Shown in pieces: positions 21,793 to 32,976 of a DNA stretch of 64,000 nucleotides. Numbering within the stretch: position 1 is the first letter of the stretch; every line of letters starts with the position of its first letter. Under the pieces are notes generated by a model, which was given only the letters and a program-made list of their open reading frames with translations, ran no database searches and had not been told where the DNA came from. The stretch is taken from assembly GCA_934047225.1 (NCBI GenBank), contig OW203992.1:16419501-16483500 (forward strand). The letters are read 5' to 3'. Source of the stretch: Ypsolopha sequella (taxonomy: Eukaryota > Arthropoda > Insecta > Lepidoptera > Ypsolophidae). The position numbers and the translations under genes were made by a program.

Positions 21793-23988
21793 ATTTAAAT
21801 GATTTTGTACGTAACATGTTGTATTTAGAGAGTCAAAAATGCACCTGCTGGTTTACAAATTGATGATGCACGTCTTAATTACACTGCCCAGCTTAATTTG
21901 CATACCCACTTTAGCCCACTTACCTACAATTATAAGAAAGGAAGGCGTGGTCACAGGTGTCTCAACTGGGCATAGAAGAAGGCACCTGCGAGCGAATCGA
22001 ATGGTGCACTAGACAGTGACATGACATAGTTCTAAAAGGACAGGTATCGCGAGGACCGGTCACGCGGGCATCCCTAGCTGACGACTCCTCACGACGTCTC
22101 ACGCCCTCTGAAGACGGTCCCATCACGACCGCTAGTAATTGTTACCTACCTAGGTCTGTTGTTGAAATTGGATAACTCTCTTTTTACTGCGCAACCAATT
22201 TTGTATGTTTGAGAATAATTTGCTCAATAAGTAAATTCCGTTTTAAGACGCTAGTTAGTAGTAGAGTAAATATTCGTATACTAAACTAGTCTTCTTTTAT
22301 TGCTTTTGAATTTTTAACCATTTATGATGTAAACAAACGGCTCACCTCAACAAATACTACCTATATGATCGGGATAGCCGACCAGTTTCATAACGAATTA
22401 TCCTCAAATTTCTTTATATTATTTAACCATTTACATAACCAGCTACAATTTTTAGTACCATCTTGCAATCGTTAACATTTTCTTAGGAAAGTAATTTTAC
22501 TTTTTAACTCTTGCCGTCGCACTTGATTTAATACTCTCCCCGTGTATACTACTATCTACACGTGTTGTCTACTAGCTTTTGCCCGCGGCTTCGCTCGCGT
22601 TTATGAAGTTTTTGTTTAGTCTTATCTAATCTGTCAATATTTACCTATATACATACTCTTAGCACAGATTCTATGATAGGTATCAATGAAAACGCATTAA
22701 AAGCATCGAATAATCTTATAGGAGCCAATTCCAGATCTAGAACCATATTTTTATCGTAATTGTGATTTATGTGATAAAAAGTAGCCTATGTGCTATTTCA
22801 CGTCTAAAACTACATTTGGGCAAAGTTTCAGCCTAATTCTATGGTTATTTCTACAGCGCATTTGATGATTTGACAATGATTTGGTTACCTTTAATTTATA
22901 TTTTGTACCTAGTACTTATTTACTCGTAAATGCTGTTATAGTCGCGCGTAATGCATCAATCAGTTTTGTCTAACATCTTTAGTTACGTATGATTTCTTAT
23001 TCAATATAAAAAGTTCTAACTCCTGCAAACAAAATGGCACAGAGTCCATTAGTGGCACGAGTGACGCGTGTGGAATTCCTATTATTACGATGGCGTAGAT
23101 AGACCATGCTGGATGATTGTCGGCAGCAAGCCACCGTGCAGAATGCGTTGATAATCGGAGACCTGTCGCACGGCCCCGTCCATCTCGAACACGAATCTAC
23201 GACACCGTGACGATCACATCGGTATCTATTAATAAAGACATTATATTTATGTGGCCACTGGTAATATTTCTTAAACTTCAAATTGTGTGAATGTCAAAAA
23301 CAAACGTAATTTCAACGTTTATAAAGTCGTTACACAAAAGCATGATTGATTTAATCATTAAATTCGATCAAACTACGAAATAGTTGCTTCAATTGCCGCA
23401 CGAACTGGCACTATTGTAAACAATCACAAAACACTCCGACGCATCTTTGTAGAGCATCGTGAACTTATATCGTGGTCCAGATGGGTGTTCTGTTATCTTC
23501 TGTTATCTAAATAAATCGAGAGCTTCGTTGTTGTTTAATTACAAGAGAGCGGGTTAGACGGCGCGGACGCACGCGGTGGGTGGGCGACCCAAGGCGCGGG
23601 CGCCGAACACCGAGCCAGCAACCCTGCGGCCGGACATGTAATCATTATCGTGATTACATGAAGATCGTTCCTTTTAAAAAGATTATCGTGAGTAGACAAG
23701 ATTTGGACATTAACGATTGGTGCTCTAGACAGTTCATACTCCAAAATTAACTATATTAATTGAAATAACTTATAGTTGCTCATTTTACGATGCAAATTAA
23801 TGTCATTTCATTACGTTTTATAAAATAAACGGGAGATGTTGACAAGTGCCTTCGTATCTGCGAGACTATAGGATGCTTGTCAAAGCACCTTTGTGCTTGA
23901 AAGAGCTCTGTTCAGAGAGTTAATTTGGTATTGTCAGCTAGTACGCTCTGCGCCGTACCTTTGAGCCTTTGAATAGACTGGCTCTAAG
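21793..23988 (+). other. intron DNA with a dispersed repeat and a segment duplicated at 50.8 kb
   Basis: Around 22565-22855 the text TTTTGCCCGCGGCTTCGCTC, then AAAAGTAGCCTATGTGCTAT and AGTTTCAGCCTAAT, looks like a repeat common in Lepidoptera. About 22425-22520 is shared with 50812-50912, including TAGTACCATCTTGCAATCGT. A GC-rich patch lies at 23550-23635. No coding frame is supported. Confidence 0.4.
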
Positions 23989-24798
23989 TTAAGGGCGATT
24001 TCGCAGCCGGATTGTGAAAATCCCGCCTTTTTCTAATTAATCGAAAAAGAACACTTAAGGTGATATACCGTGCTAGCAAAGGTCCCCGTTACTCCAGGCA
24101 GAAAGACCCGCAGTGCGAAAGGGATGGAATCGGGGAAAATTGTCAAATAGTCGGTTTTAAATTAATGCAAAATTAACTAAAATAGCTACAAAAAATTCCA
24201 TAACCAGTAATTTAGGTGTAGTTAAAACCCATCTAAATAAATATTTTTCAAGTCTGTATGCTATCCTAATTTGTCAGAATATCAAAAAAAGTGTAAATTT
24301 AGACCTAATTTCAATAATTATTTCTATCGAATGAAATTCCTCCTATCGCGTTTCTGATAGACCAAAATCTAGTAAAAGGTCCCAAAATTGTTATACTAAT
24401 TTATTTTACTTGGAACTTCATTAAAAGAGCAGATAAATAACTTCAAAAAGTGTCAATTTTCTCGGTATAGCCCCTTAAATTCAAAATTCACTCAATAGTT
24501 ATTCAACAAAAGCATATTACCTATGTATTGTGTATGGCATCGCAAAGTTTCCATTAGTTTCTGTAAATTAGAATTTCAAAAATTTCGAAATTCTAATTTA
24601 CACAAAACGTATAAAAAAAAATGTAATTCTAATTTACAGAAACCAATGGAAACTTTGCGATGGCAACATACACAATACATAGGTAATTTATAAGGTTTTA
24701 TTGAATAACTATTGAGTGAATTTTGAATTTGAGTGTTCTGTTTCGATTAATTAGAACAAGGCGGGTTTTTCACAATCCGGCTGCGAAACCGCTCTTAA
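23989..24798. mobile_element. TTAA-flanked MITE, family P2 copy 2, with nested insert
   Basis: TTAA at 23989-23992 and 24795-24798 bound inverted ends: GGGCGATTTCGCAGCCGG on the left and CCGGCTGCGAAACCGCTC on the right. The body is itself palindromic (GTTTCCATTAGTTTCTGTAA near 24546 against TTACAGAAACCAATGGAAAC near 24632). A 420-bp family P3 element is inserted at 24055-24478; removing it restores continuity with the copy at 21480. No coding. Confidence 0.75.
24055..24478 (+). mobile_element. TTAA-flanked MITE, family P3 copy 1, nested in P2
   Basis: TTAA at 24055-24058 and 24475-24478. The inverted ends are GGTGATATACCG and CGGTATAGCCCC. The body shares GTTACTCC, GTCGGTTTTAAATTAAT and the ending AGTGTCAATTTTCTCGGTA in order with 36854-37269, of nearly the same length. 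The interrupted sequence CACTTAAATTCAAAAT is seen intact at 21547. Confidence 0.75.
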
Positions 24799-25437
24799 AA
24801 CATTTCCCAAATATTTTTGAACGAAAGTTTATAGGTAGACTGTGGAACTGAAATAAAAAAGTACATTTTTTTTGTTATCGGTAGAATTGGATTAATGTTC
24901 TCTCACAGGTATGCGAATTTATTTTATACAAGGTCAAAGGGCAGATTAAAAACGTTCAATTAATCAAACTTGATAGCAAGTTCAATAATGCCTCTAAATA
25001 CCCGTTACACTTCATTGGTTTGTAAATTATATTTTGTTTTATCCTTTAGACTTTAAAAGAAATAAGATTCTAATTTCTAACTTAGAAGAAACTTAATAAA
25101 TACGTAATCCATTCTCGTTTATCTTCCTTTGCGGTATATTAAACTATTAGAAGACAACACCAGGTGTGTGTCGCCCGAGAGCCTGACAGAGCTCGTCGTT
25201 TTAATACTATCTTGAGCGGCAGTACATTGTAGCCAAGGTAAGTTACAGTCCAATCCCTATCAATTACTGAAGCTAGACGTCTACATAATCCGATCGACAC
25301 TCAAGACGACTGTTTATGCAATACTATTGGAAGTGCAAAAGAATGTGCTGCATTTGCAGTCGATGAGCAGTTTGTCTAGCATGGTTATGTTGCCTTTAAT
25401 TGTTCCTTTATTTGAATTTGAAAATCTTTGGGTGGTA
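24799..25437 (+). other. intron DNA, nothing recognised
   Basis: About 640 bp of AT-rich sequence without repeats or coding frames that I can support. Confidence 0.4.
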
Positions 25438-25600
25438 TAATAATAATAATAAAAATCTTTAATGCACAAAATAAAATTATTGTACAAAGGCGAGCTTAAT
25501 ACTAATTAGTGTTTTCTACCAACTAACCTTTGGCAATGAGGAAATTGTTGAGGGTAGTGCCATACTATTTAAAAGGGATAATATTGAAAATAGTACTTAA
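25438..25600 (-). mobile_element. LINE 3'-end fragment (TGTACAAAGGCG family)
   Basis: A (TAA)n run, then AATCTTTAATGCACAAAAT, TTGTACAAAGGCGAGCTTAA, TTTTCTACCAACTAACCTTT. It has the same order as the copies at 39800 and 53524 and, with the A/T-rich tail on the left, runs on the minus strand. Coding sequence is absent. Following DNA to 26050 may be more of the same element, but it contains no recognisable reverse transcriptase. Confidence 0.6.
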
Positions 25601-26619
25601 ATAATAAATAACTAGACTACATCCTAATAAACATTTAAAGCAAAGTTATAGTATATAATAAAATACATAAACTACATAAACAGTTTACACAAATATGTAA
25701 ATTTATAATGATGAAAATTCATTAATTATTCATAACATATTATATAATACAAGAATCAAAAGAAATCAAGTAATATTCTGCAACTCAAGAAAGTATTGTC
25801 TAATTTTGTTCTTGAAGACTGATATTGACGACGCTTCACGGATGTGTAACGGCAAGCTGTTCCATAAGCGCATTGCACTCACAGTGAAAGAATTAGTGTA
25901 TGCATGTGTTATGCTCAGGAGTGCGAAGAAGCCAGGATTTGCTGGGTCGTTGAAGACGATCGAGGGACAAGATATAAATGGTATAGTGGTATTCCTTTCC
26001 CTTTCTTATTTTAATTATTTTTTTTGGAATACTTATGTACGTGTTTAAAACTAAGTTATGCATGACGTTTAATTAAAATGTTATTATAAATGCATTTCCC
26101 AGCAGACAGCCAACACATTAGTTTTGCCAAATCAATAACTGAACAGGAAAGCGAACTGGCTAAAGTATCGAATTTGTGTGATATGACGTCCCGTTGGATT
26201 GGACTGGCACGTCCGGAGTCCGGGAGAGGCGCGAAGGCGATCGAAACCGGGTTATGAAGTTGTCTACTGCTACTGACAGATTTAATATTGGGAATTTCTG
26301 TCTTCTCTTTTCACTGAAACATTTGATGGTAGGAATTGCTGAAAATGTTGTTTTGAAATTCTCTTCGGCGTAGGTATTCCAACTCATCGGATTCCAGTGT
26401 AGTTTATAGCTATATGTAAAATTCTGTAAAATAAATTTCCTTTATGTAGTTGTAAACACAAGGAAAATCACAAATGAGTTATTTTGATATATATTTCGGC
26501 TCACTTTGGGGCCGGCATCAGTCGAAATTTCAAATCAATGAAAAGCTAAAATAGTCAAATCAAATATTTATTTCAACTTTATAGTTGGAAATTCAGCAAA
26601 TATTAGACCAGCGATATAC

Positions 26620-26785
26620 CAGCGAAGGATGTTAAGACATCTGATACGACACGACAATTTGATCAAAAACGTCATTGAAGGAAAAGTGGAAGGGAAAAGA
26701 AAGAGAGGAAGTCCTAGGAGAACATTCATGGATCAGGTGAAAGAGAAAGTAAATGTCGTGTCGTATCAAGAAGTTAAATTGAAAC
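26620..26785 (+). pseudogene. RTE-type LINE reverse-transcriptase C-terminal relic
   Basis: The frame through the ATG at 26629 reads MLRHLIRHDNLIKNVIEGK, then VEGKRKRGSPRRTFMDQVKE and SYQEVK. This matches the C-terminal tail of RTE-like reverse transcriptases, where a His-Leu-Ile segment is followed by IEGK-EGKR-RGRPR and later YQEVK. Only about 55 residues survive, flanked by non-homologous DNA. A LINE-like tail (TCAAATCAAATATTTATTTC, about 26558) lies just upstream. Confidence 0.6.
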
Positions 26786-26789
26786 CAGC

Positions 26790-29212
26790 GATATATATGT
26801 ATTCTGATACAATACAAACGAAGGAATCCGTCCAATGACGTATTAATATGTAGACTTCCATTGTTTTATTGTTATCGAGAATATACAGGTTGATTTGTTT
26901 GTGTCTAGGGCCAAATTATAAATATACGTATTATGCATGGAATCCATTTTACTGCTATGCAATTTTCTATGGACATACTCGTAATGAGTGGCGACATAGT
27001 CGAGCGCTTCGCGTGCCCAGTTATGGTTCGTTTACATCGCACTGTGTTAAATTCATTCAATCAATGGCAATGGGCGCGGGCTTCGCTGGTCGGTCGCACA
27101 CGCACTACAATCGGCGCAGGCGCACTGGCCAATTCCCCTCATTGTGACCACAATTACTAATGCACACTTCCTATAACAGTACTCACTTGTGTACTCACAT
27201 CTGCTACATTTTATTTGGATTTTGATTAACTTTAATTAGGATGCATCTTTCTGTCAAGAACATTATCAAGTAATAATTCTACTTACATTGTTGGCGTTTG
27301 TAATATTTACAGTTATTTTATGGGACTGTATTCTGCATGCGAAAACGAGGTGGATTAAACAATGTGACCGTTATACTCGTGATGTGTGGTTAGACCAATT
27401 ATAACTCATCATGTAATTTTTTTGACTGTTAATGGCAATGAATGCACGCTGAGGTCAGACTGTTTCTGCAAAAGCATGGGCTGGTTGGTTTAACCATTAA
27501 TAAAGTTTGCGCACCCTCTCTCTTCATCTATTCTAATAAAAGTACGTCTCGACTGGATTTTGTGGCTCAGCCTTGATTATTCTGGGGGTTTGCAATTGCC
27601 ATTGTTGGAAACTGAGTCATTCACTAGAAATTGGGGTTCTGTAAGCACATATGCTTACACACTTGTGTATGTATTGTAATTGGTTTTGGGATTGACCCTT
27701 GTTTTTAAGAAAGCTTTATTTTATAAATAAACTTCGTAAGAAAGCAATACTAAGAACGGTTACGTTGCTTCGAAATTCAGTTGATAGCATCTCTGTTGCC
27801 ATTATGTTGAGTAAGTAAGTAGAGGTGCTTTCGAAAACAAGACGATCGGCAATATATCACGCCTCGTATTTACGTGTTGCCTTCGGGCCTAAGATGTATC
27901 TACCGGTTCATATTCACACGTTTCTGTTGGCTCTACATGCGAGGAACTATCATTTTGCTTATTGAGCTAGACACTGATGGCATTAAGGATCGTGTAAGTC
28001 GTGTCTAATGCTAATTTTGTAGGACGAAAGTGTTTATCTTTAATATTTTCATCTCGGTTTAATTACCAAAATAATCTTTTTTTGACTTTACGTTTTCGGT
28101 GGTCTGCTGAAATAGTCCAATTGTTTGTCAAACTTACTAATTGTGTCAATTGGCTACAAATAGCAATTCGATGATGCCGTGCCACCCACGGTTTTGTCAC
28201 TATGGTTGCTGAAAATAAACATCACTGCGTGAGAGTGGTAATTTCGTTCTGAAACCTTGACCGCTAAACAAGGTAAAAAAGCACATATTAACACTTTTAA
28301 CTAGACATAGGAACGGTGTTTTCGGTCGTGAGTCGTGAGTTTCCAGCACTTCTTTCTTTGTAATTAGAGCTAATGCATTGTAAACAGCACACACGGAGTG
28401 GAGTGCCCGCGATCTCCGACTGCCCATTTATAAGGCTTTCTCTGTGATTGTGATTTGATTGCGGTCATTTGCTCGAATTGCTCGTCTTCCTAAACGGGGC
28501 GCAGCGGTTACACGCTTGCGTCAAGTGATGTGCGATCACGCTTTGTGTGTTGAATAAATAAATTGCCTGGTGCTATTTCATCGTCTGTCTGCTGTTAGTT
28601 TTTGATTGATTTACATTCGGTTGTTGATTTAGAGGTGGTCTCTATTCATGGAGTCACTGAATTAATTAACTCTGTCTTGTTATCTATTCACAAGCATACC
28701 ATCTCCGAAAGTCCAACTTTTCGAGGTATGCGAACCCTGCTTGACGAATCGGGATAGTTTAACGGACCTTTATAAATAGGTGCCGGTTTTCGGGATGTTC
28801 TCGAGACGAAACATAGTATCTAATGAATTAATGAAGCAATTTGTTCCCCGTCAATCGACGCGATGTCCGTCCATCAATAGTTGCGTGTCGTGTGAAAGCC
28901 ATCATCGTCTCGGATCTTTGTAATATGCGGTATGTGTACAACTGAGCTCGGACCTTCTAGATCTTGTTGCCTTCGACATAAAGTCTGGAGTTGAACTGAA
29001 GATGTACTTGGTTCAATGGGCCATTACTTACTCGCTGCGTGCGCGACCCTCGACCGCTCACACGACCTGCATCGTGTTCAAATATCTGCGTACTTATACT
29101 ACCTAGCTAGACAACGGGCTTATTTGCCGTCGTCGTGTATTTATTTTGTTATTGTGATCTTCTGGGTAAACTTCTTTTAAATAAGACAAGTTACTCAACG
29201 CTTTTTTAACCG
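26790..29212 (+). other. intron DNA, nothing recognised
   Basis: About 2.4 kb with no supported gene. A GC-richer patch at 26975-27150 carries open frames on the plus strand in two registers without recognisable domains. No repeat structure was noticed. Confidence 0.35.
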
Positions 29213-29390
29213 ACTTCAAAAAAGGAGGAGGTTCTCAATTCGACTGTATTTTATTTTAATTTTTTTTTTTTGCTTTGTTACTCCATAACTCCGTCATTTC
29301 TGAACTGATTTGGATAATTCTTTTTTTGAGAGTGTACTTCCAGGTAGGTCCCATTTTGGGTTTGGTCATGATCTGATGAAGGTCTTCAGA
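29213..29390 (+). repeat. dispersed repeat starting ACCGACTTCAAAAAAGGAGG
   Basis: It begins ACCGACTTCAAAAAAGGAGG, then TTCTCAATTCGACTGTATT, a T-run, and TCTGAACTGATTTGGATAAT. I recognise this block as frequent in lepidopteran genomes. It leads directly into the tandem array at 29391. Confidence 0.55.
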
Positions 29391-29935
29391 GATAGGCAGC
29401 GGAACTCCTCAGAAAATGACAGCATACCTCTCGAAATTTAAGTAATCGCTTTGTACCTGGATGCTGATTACAAGGTATTACTTGAAAATCGACATTCTTC
29501 CCCCTGACCTTCGATCCTGGCTTCATCACCATATTCACCATAGAACTCCTGAACGGATCAGAGCACATAATTTAAGATTGCGGCAATCACTGCGTTAGGG
29601 TGCTGATTCAAGGGTATTACTTGGAGATTATCAGAATACCCACCTGACCTTCGATCCTGCCTTCATCACCATAGAACTCCTCAACGGATGACAGCACATA
29701 ACTTTGGATTGCGGCAATCAGTTTGTGTTAGGGTGCTCATTGCAGGGCATTGCTTGAAAATTGCCAGTGTACCCACCTGACCTTCGAACTTGGCTTCATC
29801 ACCGTGGAACTCTTCAACGGATGACAGCACATAACTCGAGATTGCGGTAATCATGTTGTGTTAGGGTGCTGATAGCAGGAAGCTACTCAAACATAGCTAC
29901 TTATACTCACTTGAACTTCGTTTCATATTAACACC
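29391..29935 (+). repeat. minisatellite, about four units of 133-140 bp
   Basis: The phrase TGACCTTCGATCCTGGCTTC recurs with spacing 140, 133 and 133 bp (29505, 29645, 29778 and a degenerate 29911). Each unit also holds GAACTCCTCAACGGATGACA, AGCACATAA and GATTGCGGCAATCA. Units differ by point changes and small indels. A 60-codon frame here is only repeat. Confidence 0.75.
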
Positions 29936-29996
29936 ACGTTTGCAAGAACTACCTCACAATTTAACCCAGCAACACTAATAAATGTGAAATAAAATA

Positions 29997-30340
29997 AACT
30001 TTTATCAAAAAAATAGTAACTTACTTCAATAGTAACAGCAGTCATTCACTAAAAAGTTAATAATAATTCTATAAAGACCGATGGTACCGAAATAACACTT
30101 TTGCTGACTTCTTTCTTCCTGAAACATTATGTTATCTAGAAGTCGGCGTATTTCCTACTATATAGCAACATAAAAACCAATATAAGAACGCCGACTTCTA
30201 GATAACATAACGTTTCAGGAAGAAAGAAGTCGGCAAAAGTGTTGCTTCGCTACCATCGGTCTTTATAGAATTATTATTAACTTTTTAGTGAATGACTGCT
30301 GTTACTATTGTAGTCGGTTACTATTTTTTTGTTAAAAGTT
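29997..30340. repeat. long near-perfect hairpin (about 150-bp arms)
   Basis: Left arm 29997-30149 and right arm 30189-30340 are inverted and almost identical (for example GCAGTCATTCACTAAAAAGT against ACTTTTTAGTGAATGACTGC, and TTCTTTCTTCCTGAAAC against GTTTCAGGAAGAAAGAA). The spacer is 39 bp. The inner arm edge, CCGACTTC, is the word that starts the repeat at 29213. No target duplication was resolved. Confidence 0.75.
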
Positions 30341-30371
30341 CATTTTAAAATTATAGTTTGTTACCATTAGA

Positions 30372-30717
30372 GTGTTGAAGCTAAGTTTAGTTTTCTTGGT
30401 TTTTAATGGTAAATAAAATTAACGAAAGTGACCAACATGTAGCCCTATCTGTTATAAATAAAGCCCCTTATACTACAAGTCCGATATAGGGCATAATACG
30501 TCCCTATACCTACTAAATTCAACATAAAGGATAAGTAGGTGTTCTCCAGATTTTTGGAGTTTAGTTTAAGTTTCTTGTGTATAGGGGTAAACGAAACCAA
30601 CGAAAGCGCCAACATGTGGTGCTCTCTGTTATGGAGCCCCTTATACTAAAAATCCTAGGGTATAATACGTCCCTTATACCTACTAAATTCTACATAAAGG
30701 GTAAGTAGGTGTTCTCC
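30372..30717 (+). repeat. two tandem units of about 175 bp
   Basis: Unit 1 (30372-30545) and unit 2 (30550-30717) share AACGAAAG, CCAACATGT, GAGCCCCTTATACTA-type text, ATAATACGTCCC, TATACCTACTAAATTC and AAGTAGGTGTTCTCC in order. Together with 29213-30340 this makes a 1.5-kb complex repeat block. Confidence 0.65.
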
Positions 30718-31683
30718 TCGCCCCACGATTCACCGCATGCAAGTATGCAGCACTTCATTCCGCATTGTTCGGTTTCGCAATGGCTGCGGTCGAGAGGCCT
30801 CTACAAGTTCTGCAACCATTGAGATTCATAGAATCGCACCCAGTTTAGGTAATGCGATGTTTGCATAAACGCAATAGTATAAGCCTAGCTTCAGAAGTTC
30901 CATCACGGAAATACAGAAAACATAATATAATGGGTTTCTTTGAATAGCGCACTACGTGAAACGACGAGTATGCTGCTACGACAGACAGATCTTGTGAAGA
31001 TAGCGTAGAAAATTCTATGCCGTCTCAAAGAGAATAAATTAGAAAAGCTTTAGGTCATGTAAATAAATACACGCATCATAAAGCGTAATTGTAGATCCGT
31101 ATCTTCAGAATTGATCGATGCCATTACTAACAACGTCGATGTAACTGAATTCGTTTGTACTCGTAATATCAGTTTTAATACCACACCGCGCGACGTTGCA
31201 CAACGACTTTCAATATGTACTCAATATTTCAATTCAATAGATTAATAATAGTTTTTGTTTCTTTACTTTTGATTATTTTGTTATTATTCATTAAACTCAC
31301 TAGACATTAAATTAAAACGCTCAATTATATTAATCTTTTATTCACAGACGTAGAATGATGCCTTTACACACACATTAAAATATTGTGGTATATCAAGTAC
31401 CTAGAAATACCGTTACCAGCACAAGTGCGGGTCACGGCGCACAAAGGGTTATAAGGTTAGCCGGATAGCTCACATGGAATTATTATATGACTAAAACATA
31501 GATATATTCTCTAATTATAGGCAAGCCAGTGTTGGCCATACGTGTCGGTGGGCGAATGCAATATTTTATACACCAAATTATACGGCTATGGACGTATCAG
31601 ATGTAGTAACTACATGTTTGCTTAACATAAAAAAATACGATTTGGTTAGCCATACTTTATTAGTATTATCTGAAATACGTACA
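30718..31683 (+). other. intron DNA, nothing recognised
   Basis: Mixed-composition sequence without a supported gene or repeat. Confidence 0.35.
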
Positions 31684-31691
31684 CCAGTGTA

Positions 31692-31975
31692 CTCACGGGT
31701 GTTGCTAGTGGGGGTGTTTTGGGGGTTCAAACTCGAACCACCTCCGAAAAGTTCAAAATATTACACCTTTTATTCGTCCAAGATTACAACCCTTTCCCTG
31801 CTTTGACGTTTTCCGGGTCAAGTACCGCTTTTGCTAGAGAATTTCACACAGAATCTAATCAACCTTCTGGTTTTTTTCACAATGATAAATAATGAATATT
31901 TATTTTATTGCATGCACTTTTTTGTCGTTTTATTTTCTTGAAACCCCCGGATATTAAAACCTGGCTACGCCCGTG
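31692..31975. mobile_element. short hAT-like element with 8-bp target duplication
   Basis: The direct repeat CCAGTGTA occurs immediately before (31684-31691) and after (31976-31983) a 284-bp unit with inverted ends CACGGGTGTTGCTAG (left, two bases in) and CTGGCTACGCCCGTG (right). Both ends continue with GGGGGTTTCAA-like text. An 8-bp duplication fits hAT or P superfamilies. Non-coding. Confidence 0.6.
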
Positions 31976-31983
31976 CCAGTGTA

Positions 31984-32612
31984 TAGTTTTCTTTTTGCCA
32001 GGCACATGTTTATATACCTATAGTGAAGGTTTAGTTGTAGTGAGGTGTGTTAATTTATTAGGGCGAGAAGTTAGAATATAGGGGAAACCAACATCGGCAT
32101 TTATTAAGATTTAGTGTACCTTGGGGCTGAGGCGCAATTATCATCAGAGCTTTCGACCCTGGGGAAATTGTGCACGGCCATAACAGTGTTACGGCCCTTG
32201 CAAACACTGCCCTATCAATTTTATATACCTTTGAAATTGAAAACGTTTTCGATGGACTTTTGTTTTATAATGAAAACGAATGGGCAATTGTATGAGTAAA
32301 AATGGTCGGTTGTGTTATGTAATTACTTTGAAAGGGTAAAGCGTGAGAAAGGAGCCCTGCAATGTTTGCTAGCAGAACTCCACTCGCATCTTCTGCATAG
32401 CTAAGGGAAAAAAAATAATAACCACTGCCCTCCGCTATAATTAAACTCGATGTTTAATTACAATATTTTTTTGCAGTCGCAGCTTTTCATTTTATGAGAA
32501 GTCCAAGTCCTTACAAAAGCGTTGGTCGTTTGTTCTAATTGAATAGTTTTTCTTAGGGCCTGGCGTCTAAAATATCTTACATTGTAAGTAAGTATTCACA
32601 CGTGATTATTAT
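31984..32612 (+). other. intron DNA, nothing recognised
   Basis: About 630 bp without supported features. A 61-codon plus-strand frame at 32114 has no recognisable motif. Confidence 0.35.
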
Positions 32613-32976
32613 AGTAGTTTATGCTAAAAGGGCGCAAAGGAATAAATTACGAGGACGATAACGTAACCGAGTAATTTATTGCTTTTACGCCCGTGTATCA
32701 TACTACATTTTTCAATGCATAGTGTGAGGAAATGAAAACAAATATAATCTTGTGAACTTTAAATTATAATTGGCTCAAAAGGACTGTATCCAGAGGCGTT
32801 AAACAGTGGAAAAAAAAGTATAACGTCTATGGTACACAGGAAAGGCTGCAGGTTAGCTAACCATTGTTAACAAATTAAAAAAAATAATAATAATAAAGCC
32901 CTAGGGCAAAATAATCGACTTTTTGTTCGGTTTTGATGCATGAAAAGTGGGCCTTTACGAGCACATGCATTGAAAA
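32613..32976 (+). mobile_element. family C element copy 2
   Basis: It starts AGTAGTTTATGCTAAAAGGG and ends GAGCACATGCATTGAAAAA, with the same internal blocks as 17045-17446 (AATTACGAGGACGATAACGT, AGGCTGCAGGTTAGCTAACC, TTTGTTCGGTTTTGATGCAT). It lacks the extra inverted arm of copy 1 and has lost part of the internal hairpin. Confidence 0.7.

Noticed and set aside
25806..26048. 80-codon plus-strand gene
   Set aside because: It lies just after a LINE tail in AT-rich DNA, has no recognisable motif, and could not be tied to any family.
29391..29935. CRISPR-like array
   Set aside because: Units of 133-140 bp are degenerate tandem copies with no unique spacers; this is a minisatellite in a eukaryotic genome.
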